A stretch of DNA of 64,000 nucleotides from Streptomyces parvulus (lineage in GTDB: Bacteria > Actinomycetota > Actinomycetes > Streptomycetales > Streptomycetaceae): the NCBI RefSeq assembly GCF_014648855.1, contig NZ_BMRX01000002.1, positions 483,513 to 547,512 on the forward strand, read 5' to 3'. Below, in pieces: positions 33,493-42,105 of the stretch. The notes below the pieces were generated by a model. The model was not told the origin of the DNA. It made no database searches and saw only the letters and a program-made list of their open reading frames with translations. The position numbers and the translations under genes are program-made. Position 1 is the first letter of the stretch. Each line of letters begins with the position of its first letter.

Positions 33493-33885
33493 TTACTTGG
33501 TGAGGTGGTCCGGGCCGAAGGCCTGCGGGAGCATCTCCGACAGGGGGACGATCCCCGCCGGCGTCTCGAGCAGCAGCTCCGGGCCGCCGAACTCGTGCAG
33601 CAGCTGGCGGCAGCGGCCGCACGGGACGAGGACCGCGCCCTCGCCGTCGACGCAGACGAAGTGCGTCAGCCGCCCGCCGCCGGTCAGCCGGAGCTGGGAG
33701 ACCAGCCCGCACTCGGCGCACAGGGAGATGCCGTAACTGGCGTTCTCCACGTTGCAGCCGGTCACCGTGCGGCCGTCGTCGACCAGGGCGGCGGCGCCGA
33801 CGGCGTACCCGGAGTAGGGGGCGTACGCCCGGGACATGGCGTCCCGGGCGGCCCCGCGCAGTCCGTCCCAGTCGACGGCCGTCAC
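33493..33885 (-). CDS. cdd: Cytidine deaminase
   Basis: 130 aa from GTG at 33885. Zinc enzyme converting (deoxy)cytidine to (deoxy)uridine. Active site CAECG (Cys56, catalytic Glu58) and PCGRC (Cys89, Cys92), substrate-binding NVENASYG. Length and three-Cys zinc set indicate the homotetrameric class. The GTG overlaps the stop of the second permease by 4 bp (33882-33885), so it is coupled to the importer. Confidence 0.95.
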   Translation of the reverse strand: MTAVDWDGLRGAARDAMSRAYAPYSGYAVGAAALVDDGRTVTGCNVENASYGISLCAECGLVSQLRLTGGGRLTHFVCVDGEGAVLVPCGRCRQLLHEFGGPELLLETPAGIVPLSEMLPQAFGPDHLTK

Positions 33886-35147
33886 TTGCCCTGCCCCTTC
33901 CGGTAGGGCATGCCGTTGGCCCTGGGCATCCGCAGCCGCTGGGCGGAGAGCGCGAGGACGACGAGGGTGACGACGTACGGCGTGGCGGAGACGACCTGGT
34001 TCGGGACGTCGTCGGTGGAGGCGTACCACGCGAAGACCAGGGCGCCGACGAGGACGGTGACGGCGGCCTGCACGTACTTCTTGCGGATCGCGAGCCAGAT
34101 CGCGCCGGCCACCAGCAGCAGCGCGCCGAGCAGCAGCAGGGCGTGCACGTTGGCCGAGCCGCCGCGCAGGTTGAGGCTGTCGGTGTAGCCGAACAGCCCG
34201 GCGCCGATGGCGAGTCCGCCCGGCATCCAGTTGCCGAAGATCATCGCCGCGAGGCCGATGTAGCCGCGGCCGCTGGTCTGGCCCTCCAGGTAGAAGGGGT
34301 TGGCCACGATGGAGAGGAAGACGCCGCCGAGGCCGGCCAGACCGCCGGAGATGATCACGGCCAGGTACTTGTACTTGTAGACGTTGACGCCGAGGGACTC
34401 CGCGGCCACCGGGTTCTCGCCGCAGGAGCGCAGCCGCAGGCCGAAGGGGGTGCGCCACAGGATCCACCAGGTGGCGGGGATCAGGGCGACGGCGATCAGG
34501 GTGAGCCAGGAGACGTTGGTGACCAGGCCGCCGAGCAGGCCGGCGATGTCCGAGATCAGGAACCAGCCCTTGTCGTTCAGGCTCACCAGCCCGTCGGACA
34601 GGCCCGGCACCGTGAAGTGGCCGAGGGACTCCACCGGCGGGGACTGCTTGGCCGAGCCGCCCTGGTGGCCCTCGAAGGCGAGCGGGGCGAGGTAGCGGGT
34701 GGCGCCGAGGGCGAGGATGTTGATGGCCACGCCGGAGACGATGTGGTTGACGTTGAAGGTGATCGTCACGATGGCGTGCAGCAGGCCGCCGAGGCAGCCG
34801 CCGACGATGCCGACGAGGACGCCGGTCCACGGGCCCCACTGGAAGCCGGCCCAGGCACCGAACCAGGTGCCGAGGATCATCATGCCTTCGAGGCCGATGT
34901 TGACCACGCCCGCGCGCTCGGCCCACAGACCGCCGAGGCCGGCGAGGCCGATCGGCACGGCGAGCTGGAGCGCGGTGGACATCTGGCTGACGTTGGTGAT
35001 GCCGTCGGCGCCGGTGATCAGGCGGACCAGCGAGGTCAGGGCCAGGGCGCCGGCGATGACCAGCATCAGGACGGGCAGGGACAGGCGGCGGCCGGCCGGC
35101 GCCCCGTGCTCCAGCGTGGGCTGGTTGAGGTCGGTTGCGGTGGTCAT
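33882..35147 (-). CDS. Nucleoside ABC transporter permease (second subunit)
   Basis: 421 aa from ATG at 35147, overlapping the first permease stop by 4 bp. BPD_transp_2 fold with about ten membrane helices. The coupling region is recognisable around LWAERAGVVNIGLEGMMILG, HIVSGVAINILALGATRYL, RTPFGLRLRSCGENPVAAESLGVN and GRGYIGLAAMIFGNWMP, all typical of the BmpA/PnrA-linked nucleoside importers (YufQ-like). A Lys/Arg-rich C-terminus ends in the cytoplasm. Confidence 0.92.
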   Translation of the reverse strand: MTTATDLNQPTLEHGAPAGRRLSLPVLMLVIAGALALTSLVRLITGADGITNVSQMSTALQLAVPIGLAGLGGLWAERAGVVNIGLEGMMILGTWFGAWAGFQWGPWTGVLVGIVGGCLGGLLHAIVTITFNVNHIVSGVAINILALGATRYLAPLAFEGHQGGSAKQSPPVESLGHFTVPGLSDGLVSLNDKGWFLISDIAGLLGGLVTNVSWLTLIAVALIPATWWILWRTPFGLRLRSCGENPVAAESLGVNVYKYKYLAVIISGGLAGLGGVFLSIVANPFYLEGQTSGRGYIGLAAMIFGNWMPGGLAIGAGLFGYTDSLNLRGGSANVHALLLLGALLLVAGAIWLAIRKKYVQAAVTVLVGALVFAWYASTDDVPNQVVSATPYVVTLVVLALSAQRLRMPRANGMPYRKGQGK

Positions 35148-36271
35148 CGGCCAGCCACCTCCTTCTTGGTGTTGTCGGTGGCGCCGAGGACGTGTCCGGC
35201 GGCCAGCTCGGCGCCCACCCGGCGCTGCTGGCGGCGCAGGCCCCACTCGCGGACGGCCTCGTAGGAGACGACGACCGAGAGGACGATCAGGCCCTGCATG
35301 ATGACCGCGATCTCCTTGTCGTAGCCGTGGAAGTCCAGCTCGGGCGAGGCCTTGTCGAGCCAGGCCCACAGCAGGGCGGCGAAGGCGATGCCGACCGGGC
35401 TGTTGCGGCCGAGCAGGGCGATGCCGATACCGAGGAAGCCGATGCCGGTGGGGAAGTTGAGGCTGTAGGTGTGGGTGTCGCCGAGCAGGATCGGGAGGCC
35501 CGCGAGACCGGCGAGGCCGCCGGAGAGCAGCATCGCGGTGAGCACCATCCGCTTGGGGTCGACGCCGCTGGCCGCCGCGGCGGACTCGGAGGCGCCGGAG
35601 GCGCGCAGGTCGAAGCCGAAGCGGGTGCGGTTGAGGGTGATCCAGTAGCCGATGCCCAGCAGCACGGCGAGGACGACCAGGCCGTAGATCTCGCCGGACG
35701 CGCCCATGTCGATGCCGGGGATCCAGCCGGACTCGTGCATCTCGCCGGTGGTGTTGTTGTTGCCGATCTTGACGCCGAAGACGTCCGGCAGCCACAGGTA
35801 GCCGATCACGGAGGTGGCGATGGCGTTGAGCATGATCGTCGCGACGACCTCGCTGACGCCGCGGGTGACCTTCAGGATGCCCGCGATGCCGGACCAGAAG
35901 GCACCGGTGAGGACGGCCGTCAGGAGCAGCAGCGGGATCTGGAGGAAGGCCGGGAGATTCGCGTGCGCGCCGACGATGGCGGCCGTCATGGCGGCGAGCT
36001 GGTACTGGCCGTCGACGCCGATGTTGAACAGGTTCATCCGGAAGCCGATGGCGACCGCCAGGGCGGCGATGTAGTACATCGACGCCTGGTTGATGATCAG
36101 GACCTGGATGTCGGAGAACCCGGCCTGCTCGAACATCAGGGCGAACGGTTCGACCGGGTTCTTGCCCGAGGCGATCAGGACGATCGCGCTGAGCACGAAG
36201 GCCACGGCGAGCGCGATGACCGGCCCGGCCACCGCGAGGAGCACGCGCTCCTTGTCGAACTTCTTCATCAT
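35144..36271 (-). CDS. Nucleoside ABC transporter permease (first subunit)
   Basis: 375 aa from ATG at 36271, whose ATGA overlaps the ATPase stop. YufP-like member of the BPD_transp_2 family: FRMNLFNIGVDGQYQLAAM, GVSEVVATIMLNAIA, NRTRFGFDLRASGASESAAAA and GIGFLGIGIALLGRNSPVG are conserved coupling and pore segments. About nine helices. A short cytoplasmic tail (TDNTKKEVAGR) runs into the next start. Pairs with the second permease to form the channel. Confidence 0.92.
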   Translation of the reverse strand: MMKKFDKERVLLAVAGPVIALAVAFVLSAIVLIASGKNPVEPFALMFEQAGFSDIQVLIINQASMYYIAALAVAIGFRMNLFNIGVDGQYQLAAMTAAIVGAHANLPAFLQIPLLLLTAVLTGAFWSGIAGILKVTRGVSEVVATIMLNAIATSVIGYLWLPDVFGVKIGNNNTTGEMHESGWIPGIDMGASGEIYGLVVLAVLLGIGYWITLNRTRFGFDLRASGASESAAAASGVDPKRMVLTAMLLSGGLAGLAGLPILLGDTHTYSLNFPTGIGFLGIGIALLGRNSPVGIAFAALLWAWLDKASPELDFHGYDKEIAVIMQGLIVLSVVVSYEAVREWGLRRQQRRVGAELAAGHVLGATDNTKKEVAGR

Positions 36272-37884
36272 CGGGCCTCGTCTTCCGCACCCGGACCGTC
36301 GTCGGTCGGCGTCTCTTCGTGTTCCAGGTGGCCGCTCGCGGCGCCGGTCATCGCCGAGCCCAGCTCCTCGGGGGTGATGGAGGCCGGGTCGGCGTCGGCC
36401 ACGAGCCTGCCGTCGTAGATCACCCGGAGAGTGTCGGACAGGCCGATCAGCTCGTCCAGGTCGGCGGAGATCAGCAGCACGGCGAGGCCCTCGCGTCGGG
36501 CCTCGCGGATGTGGTCCCAGATCGCGGCCTGGGCGCCGACGTCCACACCGCGGGTGGGGTGGGCGGCGATCAGGAAGCGCGGCTTGTGGCTCATCTCGCG
36601 GCCGACGATCAGCTTCTGCTGGTTGCCGCCGGACAGCGAGGCGGCGGTGACGTCGATGCCCGGGGTGCGGACGTCGTACGTCTCGACGATGCGCCGGGTG
36701 TCCTCCTGGGAGCCCTTCGGGTCCAGCCAGACGCCCTTGCTGTTGGGCTTCTCGGTGACGTGGCCGAGGATGCGGTTCTCCCACAGGGGCGCTTCCAGGA
36801 GCAGCCCGTGGCGGTGGCGGTCCTCGGGGATGTAGCCGACGCCCTGCTCGCGGCGCTTGCGGGTGGGCAGCGCCGTGATGTCCTGGTCGAGGAAGCGGAT
36901 CGCGCCGGAGTCGGCGTGGCGCAGGCCGATGAGCGCGTCGACCAGTTCGGTCTGGCCGTTGCCCTCGACGCCGGCGATGCCCAGCACCTCGCCGGCGTGG
37001 ATGGTGAAGGAGATGTCGTCGAGGAGGGCCTTGCCGCCGGGCGCGGCCAGGCGCAGCGTGTCGACGGTGAGGACCGCGCGGTCGGTGACCGTGGACTCCG
37101 CCGTCTCCGGGGTGGGCAGTTCGCTGCCGACCATCAGCTCGGCGAGCTGGCGCGGGGTGGTCTCGGCGGGGACGGCGGTGCCGACGGTGGTGCCCCGGCG
37201 GATGACGGTGATGTCGTCGGCGACCGACAGGACCTCGCCCAGCTTGTGGGAGATGAAGATGACGGACAGGCCCTCGGCCTTGAGTCCGCGCAGGTTGTCG
37301 AAGAGGGCGTCCACCTCCTGCGGCACGAGCACGGCGGTCGGCTCGTCGAGGATCAGCGTGCGGGCGCCGCGGTAGAGGACCTTGAGGATCTCCACGCGCT
37401 GCCGGGCGGCGACGCCCAGCTCCTCGACCAGGAGGTCGGGCTTGACGCCCAGGCCGTACCGCTCGGAGATCTCCTTGATCTTGCGGCGGGCCTTGGCGCC
37501 GATGCCGTACAGCTTCTCGCTGCCGAGGACCACGTTCTCCAGGACCGTGAGGTTGTCGGCGAGCATGAAGTGCTGGTGGACCATGCCGATGCCGCGGGCG
37601 ATGGCGTCGGCGGGCGAGGAGAAGGCGACGTTCTCGCCGTCGACGGCGATGGTGCCCTCGTCCGGCTTCTGCATGCCGTAGAGGATCTTCATCAGCGTCG
37701 ACTTGCCGGCGCCGTTCTCGCCGACGAGGGCGTGCACGGTGCCCTTGCGGACGGTGAGGTGGATGTCGTGGTTGGCCACGACGCCGGGGAAGCGCTTGGT
37801 GATCCCGGCGAGTTCGACGGCGGTCACCGGTTCGTTGACCGCCGCTTTGGCCGGAGGGCTGCTGGACGCGTTGATGGCGCACAC
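36268..37884 (-). CDS. Nucleoside ABC transporter ATP-binding protein (double ATPase)
   Basis: 538 aa from GTG at 37884. RbsA/YufO-like tandem ATPase. Domain 1 (about 18-250): Walker A GENGAGKST at 55-63, LILDEPTAVL Walker B, with a variant signature GVAARQRVEI. Domain 2 (about 275-515): Walker A is altered (GVEGNGQTELV, no Lys), signature LSGGNQQK is canonical, and the Walker B Glu is replaced (AAHPTRGVD). So only one site is fully competent, as usual for this class. The SD-like AGGAG sits almost on the GTG, so the exact start is uncertain. First gene of the operon, 19 bp after the palindrome. Confidence 0.92.
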   Translation of the reverse strand: MCAINASSSPPAKAAVNEPVTAVELAGITKRFPGVVANHDIHLTVRKGTVHALVGENGAGKSTLMKILYGMQKPDEGTIAVDGENVAFSSPADAIARGIGMVHQHFMLADNLTVLENVVLGSEKLYGIGAKARRKIKEISERYGLGVKPDLLVEELGVAARQRVEILKVLYRGARTLILDEPTAVLVPQEVDALFDNLRGLKAEGLSVIFISHKLGEVLSVADDITVIRRGTTVGTAVPAETTPRQLAELMVGSELPTPETAESTVTDRAVLTVDTLRLAAPGGKALLDDISFTIHAGEVLGIAGVEGNGQTELVDALIGLRHADSGAIRFLDQDITALPTRKRREQGVGYIPEDRHRHGLLLEAPLWENRILGHVTEKPNSKGVWLDPKGSQEDTRRIVETYDVRTPGIDVTAASLSGGNQQKLIVGREMSHKPRFLIAAHPTRGVDVGAQAAIWDHIREARREGLAVLLISADLDELIGLSDTLRVIYDGRLVADADPASITPEELGSAMTGAASGHLEHEETPTDDGPGAEDEAR

Positions 37885-37903
37885 TCCTGGGGACGGGGGC
37901 CGT

Positions 37904-37915
37904 CTACGCGCGTAG
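37904..37915. promoter_or_regulatory. Nucleoside-regulon operator CTACGCGCGTAG upstream of the ABC operon
   Basis: Perfect palindrome 19 bp before the ATPase start and after a strong terminator (37956-38002), so it marks the operon's own control region. Confidence 0.8.
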
Positions 37916-37955
37916 CGCCCCTACGGCATCTAAAAGCGGCGGCGGCACATCGGCA

Positions 37956-38002
37956 CGACGGGGTACGGGGAGGGCCGCGGACGTCCTCCCCGTACCCCGT
38001 CG
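37956..38002. terminator. Strong terminator between the BmpA-like gene and the ABC operon
   Basis: Perfect 18-bp stem (37956-37973 with 37985-38002) and an 11-nt loop, 45 bp after the first BmpA-like stop codon on the minus strand. It separates that gene from the ABC operon promoter. Confidence 0.85.
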
Positions 38003-38047
38003 ATCGGTGCGACCGGCGCGGTTACACGCTGTTCGAGGTGTTGCTGG

Positions 38048-39094
38048 TCAGCTGCTCTTGACCTTGATCTCGCCGCTGATGATCTTCTCCTTGGCCGTCT
38101 TGATGGCTGCCTGGAGCTCGGCGTCGTCCGCGAACTTCGGGTTGGAGTCCGAGAGACCGACCTCGCCGGACTTCAGATCGCCCCGAACGATACCGGTCTC
38201 CGGCTTGCCGTCCTCGACCGACTTCGCGAGGTTGTATACGGCCTTGGCGACGTCCTTGGTGGCCGAAGTCAGGATGTAGTCCTTGTACTTGGCGAGGGCT
38301 TCCTGCTTGTACTGGTCGGAGTCGACGCCGATCGCCCAGATCTTCTTGGCGGCGGCGGCCTCGATCACGCCCTGGCCGGAGAGGCCGGCGGCCGCGTAGA
38401 CGACGTCCGCCTTCTTCTCGATCTGGCCCTCGGCGGCGGTCTTGCCCTTGTCGGGGCTGGAGAAGCCGCCCTCCTCCGCGGTCTGCGTCAGGTACTGGGA
38501 GAGGACCTTGACCTTCGGGTCGGTGTCCTTGACGCCCTGCGCGAAGCCGGCCTGGAACTTGTGGATCAGCGGGATGTCCACGCCGCCCACGAAGCCCACG
38601 GTGTCGGTCTTGGTGCTCTTGGCCGCGGCGACGCCGGCGAGGTAGGAGGCCTGCTCCTCGTTGAAGACCAGGTCCGCGACGTTCTTCGACTCGATCGTGG
38701 CGTCGTCCACGATGCCGAAGGTGGTGTCCGGGTACTTCTCGGCGGCGCTCTTGATCGCGGCGGCGTACGCGTAGCCGACGCCCACGACCGGGTTGTGGCC
38801 CTGCTTGGCCAGCGAGACCAGGCGCTGCTCCTTGTCGGCGTCCGTCTCACCGTCGGTGGGCTCGACGTCGGCCGTCTCGTAGCCGAACTCCTTCTTCGCC
38901 TGCTCCAGGCCCGCGTACGCGGCGTCGTTGAAGGACTGGTCGCCCTTGCCGCCGACGTCGTAGGCGATGGCGAGGCCCTTGTCGCCGTCGGAGTCCGACC
39001 CGGAGGAGGTCGAGGTACCACCGCAGGCGGAGAGCGCGAGGGCCAGGGAGGCGGTCGCTGCGCCTGCGACCGTGATCCGGGAAATCCGGCGCAT
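38048..39094 (-). CDS. BmpA/PnrA-family nucleoside-binding lipoprotein (copy 1)
   Basis: 348 aa from ATG at 39094 with AGGAG 8 nt upstream. Lipobox LALSACGG (Cys24), Ser/Gly/Asp linker, then the two-lobed BMP domain: AYDVGGKGDQSFNDAAYAGL, GVGYAYAAAIKSAAEKYPDT, GFVGGVDIPLIHKFQAGF, ADVVYAAAGLSGQGVIEAA, WAIGVDSDQY. The conserved Asp/Phe/Asn and Asp pocket residues match purine-nucleoside-binding PnrA. Delivers nucleosides to the adjacent ABC transporter. Its palindrome at 39160-39171 has two changes from the perfect site. Confidence 0.92.
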   Translation of the reverse strand: MRRISRITVAGAATASLALALSACGGTSTSSGSDSDGDKGLAIAYDVGGKGDQSFNDAAYAGLEQAKKEFGYETADVEPTDGETDADKEQRLVSLAKQGHNPVVGVGYAYAAAIKSAAEKYPDTTFGIVDDATIESKNVADLVFNEEQASYLAGVAAAKSTKTDTVGFVGGVDIPLIHKFQAGFAQGVKDTDPKVKVLSQYLTQTAEEGGFSSPDKGKTAAEGQIEKKADVVYAAAGLSGQGVIEAAAAKKIWAIGVDSDQYKQEALAKYKDYILTSATKDVAKAVYNLAKSVEDGKPETGIVRGDLKSGEVGLSDSNPKFADDAELQAAIKTAKEKIISGEIKVKSS

Positions 39095-39159
39095 GTCTGG
39101 TGCTCCTGTCGTACGAGCGCCGGGGACGGTTCGGCTGCGGCGCTGGTTTCGCCGCAGAT

Positions 39160-39171
39160 TAACGCGCGTAG
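39160..39171. promoter_or_regulatory. Nucleoside-regulon operator variant TAACGCGCGTAG (BmpA copy 1)
   Basis: Ten of 12 positions match the perfect palindrome; the core ACGCGCGT is intact. On the minus strand it overlaps a TAATCT -10-like element. 66 bp from the start codon. Confidence 0.72.
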
Positions 39172-39316
39172 ACCTGCCTGAAAACCCCTTCTGTCCACCT
39201 TGTTATCCGCCCGTGAGCTAGGGGCCGCGGCCGGGGCCGAAAGGCTTGCCGGACGCAAACGGAGGGTGGCGGAGGGTGACGTCCCGGCCCGTTGGCGGGG
39301 CCGGCCGAGGCATGCG

Positions 39317-39351
39317 GAAGCGGGCGGGCACCCGGGGCGCCCGCCCGCTTC
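39317..39351. terminator. Terminator after BmpA copy 2
   Basis: Perfect 13-bp stem (39317-39329 with 39339-39351), 9-nt loop, 25 bp after the stop of the minus-strand gene at 39376. Confidence 0.8.
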
Positions 39352-39375
39352 GACGTCGTGCCGTACCGGTGCCTT

Positions 39376-40416
39376 CTACTCGGTCTTCACCTTGATCGAA
39401 CCGCCGGTGATGCCCTCCTTGGCCTTGGCCACGGCGTCCTGCGCGCCCGGGATCCCGGCGAACTTCGGGTTGCTGTCGGACAGGCCCACCCCGTCCGACT
39501 TCAGGTCGAAGGTCTGGGTGCCGGTCAGCGGCTTCTCGTCCTCGACGGACTTGGCGAGCGCGTAGACCGCCCCGTTGATGTCCTTGAGGGCGGAGGTCAG
39601 GATGTAGTCCTTGTAGGCCGCGAGGGCCTCCTGCTCGTACTGGTCCGAGTCGACGCCGATGGCCCAGACCTTGGCCTTGGCGGCCGCCTCGATCACGCCC
39701 TGCCCGGACAGCCCGGCCGCCTGGTAGACGACGTCGGCCTTCTTCTCGATCTGGCCCTCGGCCGCCGCGCGGCCCTTGTCGGGGCTGGAGAAGCCGCCCT
39801 CCTCGGCGGTCTGCGTCAGGTACTGCGAGATGACCTTGACCTTCGGGTCGGTGTCCTTGACGCCCTGCTCGTAGCCCGCCTCGAACTTGTGGATCAGCGG
39901 GACGTCCACGCCGCCCACGAAGCCCACGGTCTTGGTCTTGGTGGCCTTGGCGGCGGCGACGCCGGCGAGGTAGGAGGCCTCGTTCTCGGCGAAGACGAGG
40001 GACGCCACGTTCTTGCCCTCGACCACGGAGTCGACGATGCCGAAGGTGGTGTCCGGGTACTTGGCGGCGACCGCCTTCATCGCCGGGCCGTACGCGAAGC
40101 CGACGCCGATGACCGGGTTGTAGCCCTGCTTGGCCAGGGAGGTGAGCCGCTGTTCCTTGTCGGCGTCCGTCTCACCGTCGGTGGGCTCGATGTCGGCGGT
40201 CTTGTAGCCGAACTCCTTCTTCGCCCGCTCCAGACCGGCGTACGCGGCGTCGTTGAAGGACTGGTCGCCCTTGCCGCCGATGTCGTACGCGATGGCGAGG
40301 CCCTTGTCGTCCTTGCCGTCGCCGCTGTCGCTGCTGGTGCCTCCGCAGGCGGTGGCGGCGAGTGCGAGCGACGCGGCCCCCACCGCGACGCGGATCAGTC
40401 TCGATGTCCGACGCAT
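39376..40416 (-). CDS. BmpA/PnrA-family nucleoside-binding lipoprotein (copy 2)
   Basis: 346 aa from ATG at 40416. Lipobox LAATACGG (Cys23). Nearly the same BMP domain as copy 1 (AYDIGGKGDQSFNDAAYAGL, FVGGVDVPLIHKFEAGY, VVYQAAGLSGQGVIEAAAKA); differences cluster near the N-terminus and in the last third (VEDEKPLTGTQTFD against VEDGKPETGIVRGD). A tandem duplication, each copy with its own operator and terminator, suggests separate expression or different substrate preference. Confidence 0.92.
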   Translation of the reverse strand: MRRTSRLIRVAVGAASLALAATACGGTSSDSGDGKDDKGLAIAYDIGGKGDQSFNDAAYAGLERAKKEFGYKTADIEPTDGETDADKEQRLTSLAKQGYNPVIGVGFAYGPAMKAVAAKYPDTTFGIVDSVVEGKNVASLVFAENEASYLAGVAAAKATKTKTVGFVGGVDVPLIHKFEAGYEQGVKDTDPKVKVISQYLTQTAEEGGFSSPDKGRAAAEGQIEKKADVVYQAAGLSGQGVIEAAAKAKVWAIGVDSDQYEQEALAAYKDYILTSALKDINGAVYALAKSVEDEKPLTGTQTFDLKSDGVGLSDSNPKFAGIPGAQDAVAKAKEGITGGSIKVKTE

Positions 40417-40470
40417 CTGAAGTTCCCCATTCTCCAAAGCCCCGCAGCGGGCGCTCGGTTCGGCGCACAT

Positions 40471-40482
40471 TAACGCGCGTAG
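40471..40482. promoter_or_regulatory. Nucleoside-regulon operator variant TAACGCGCGTAG (BmpA copy 2)
   Basis: Identical 12-mer to the copy 1 site, with matching flanks (ATT before, A after). Overlaps a TAATGT -10-like element on the minus strand; 55 bp from the start. Confidence 0.72.
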
Positions 40483-40586
40483 AACCTCCTGGGAACGGGG
40501 TTCCGCAGGGCCGTTACCCATTCGTGCCGATGGCCGGTTACGGCCTTGTGAACGACCGGATCGAACGGCCGCGAATGGGGCGCCGG

Positions 40587-40607
40587 GGCGCGGGGCGGGC
40601 CCGCGCC
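40587..40607. terminator. Hairpin after the M20 amidohydrolase gene
   Basis: Perfect 8-bp stem GGCGCGGG/CCCGCGCC with a 5-nt loop, three bases beyond the stop of the minus-strand gene. Confidence 0.5.
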
Positions 40608-40609
40608 GC

Positions 40610-41848
40610 TCAGTGCACGGCGTCGATCAGGGCCGCCGCGGTGAACATCTCCACGCCGACGGTGATGGCGTTCTCGTCCACGTCGAAGTCGCCCTGGTGC
40701 AGGTCGCGGATGGTCCGCTCGCCGGGCGGGCGGACGCCGAGGCGGGCCATGGCGCCGGGCACGTGCTCCAGGTACCAGGAGAAGTCCTCGCCGCCCAGGC
40801 TCTGCTCGGTGCTCTCCACGGAGTCCGTGCCGAGCCGGGCGATCATGGCGGTCTGGAGGAGTTCGACGCTGGTCACCTCGTTGACCACCGGCGGCACCCC
40901 GCGCACGTAGGTGATCTCGGACTTCGCCCGGTACAGGTTGGCGATCTCGTCGATGGCGCCCACTACCAGATCGGGGGCCTGGCGCCAGGCGTCGAGGTCG
41001 AGGCAGCGGACGGTCCCCGCGAGTTCGGCGTGCTGCGGGATGACGTTCGGGGCGTGGCCGGACTCGATCCGTCCCCAGGTCAGGGCGAGGCCGCTGCGGC
41101 TGTCCACGCGCCGGGCGACGAGCGAGGGCACGTCGGTGACCACCCGCGCGGCGGCGGTGACCAGGTCGGTGGTCAGGTGCGGGCGGGCGGTGTGGCCGCC
41201 GGGTCCGTCGAGGGCGATCTCCAGCCGGTCGCAGGCGGAGGTGATGGGCCCCACCCGCAGTCCGATCCGCCCGGCGTCCACCCGGGGGTCGCAGTGCACG
41301 GCCAGGATGCGGCGCACCCCGTCCAGGGCGCCGCCCTCGATGGCGTCGGCGGCGCCGCCGGGCAGCACCTCCTCCGCGGGCTGGAAGACCAGCCGCACCG
41401 GCCGGGGCAGCAGGCCCCGCTCGTGCAGGGCGGCGAGGACGAGACCGGCGCCGAGGACGACGGTGGTGTGCACGTCGTGCCCGCAGGCGTGGGCGCGGTC
41501 GGGCACCTGGGAGCGGTACGCGCACTCGCTCTTGGTGTCCGGGATGGGCAGGGCGTCGATGTCGGCCCGCAGCGCGAGCATGCGCGGCCCGCCGGACCAT
41601 ACGCCCGACGCGTTGTTGGTGCCGATGTCGCAGACGAGCCCGGTTCCGACGGGAAGCACGCGCGGCTTGAGGCCGGCCCGTTCGAGCCGTTCCTTGATCG
41701 CGGCGGTGGTCCGGAACTCCTGGTTGCCCAGCTCGGGGTGCATGTGCAGGTCGCGGCGGAACGCCACGAGCTCCGCGCGCAGCGCCTCGGGCAAGGTACC
41801 GGGAAGCTGCGCTTCCGCTGACGGATCGGCCTCGGTCTCACGGGACAT
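40610..41848 (-). CDS. M20-family amidohydrolase (peptidase M20D, AmiA/AmiB-like)
   Basis: 412 aa from ATG at 41848; GTG at 41860 is possible but its ribosome site would abut. Zinc-dependent amide hydrolase of the N-acyl-amino acid/hippurate type. FRRDLHMHPELGNQEFRT, LRADIDALPI, HACGHDVHTTVVLGAG with metal ligands, VFQPAEEVLPGGA with the base Glu, AHCDPRVDAG, GPGGHTARPHL in the dimerisation domain, and SLGGEDFSWYLEHVPG. In M. tuberculosis amiA1/amiB1 also sit beside deoD, add, deoA and cdd, so this linkage is old though the function is unknown. Confidence 0.9.
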   Translation of the reverse strand: MSRETEADPSAEAQLPGTLPEALRAELVAFRRDLHMHPELGNQEFRTTAAIKERLERAGLKPRVLPVGTGLVCDIGTNNASGVWSGGPRMLALRADIDALPIPDTKSECAYRSQVPDRAHACGHDVHTTVVLGAGLVLAALHERGLLPRPVRLVFQPAEEVLPGGAADAIEGGALDGVRRILAVHCDPRVDAGRIGLRVGPITSACDRLEIALDGPGGHTARPHLTTDLVTAAARVVTDVPSLVARRVDSRSGLALTWGRIESGHAPNVIPQHAELAGTVRCLDLDAWRQAPDLVVGAIDEIANLYRAKSEITYVRGVPPVVNEVTSVELLQTAMIARLGTDSVESTEQSLGGEDFSWYLEHVPGAMARLGVRPPGERTIRDLHQGDFDVDENAITVGVEMFTAAALIDAVH

Positions 41849-42105
41849 CAGTTGCTTCACCCTCTGAAGGGTAGGACGCCGGGGCGGTCAACTGTCCCAC
41901 GATCAACAAAATTTCAGCCCGTTAGGGGAAAGAAAGTTGGCCGCTCGGCGCATGGCTCTCAACGGGGGTGGGTACACTCACCCGCTTCTGGCCTCGGCAC
42001 CCGGCTCCGTCTTTTCTGTTTACTTGCTCCCCTCACGGATACCACGGTACGGCTGAGCCACGCTGGACCGTCCACGTGAGCTGGGCCGCGCGGGGCCCAC
42101 GCCCG

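Noticed and set aside
41849..42105. Possible small RNA or promoter in the gap after the M20 gene (GGGTGGG-TACA-CTCACCC and a TACACT box near 41970)
   Set aside because: Only one weak hairpin and one hexamer; no -35 and no downstream gene on that strand. Not enough to call.
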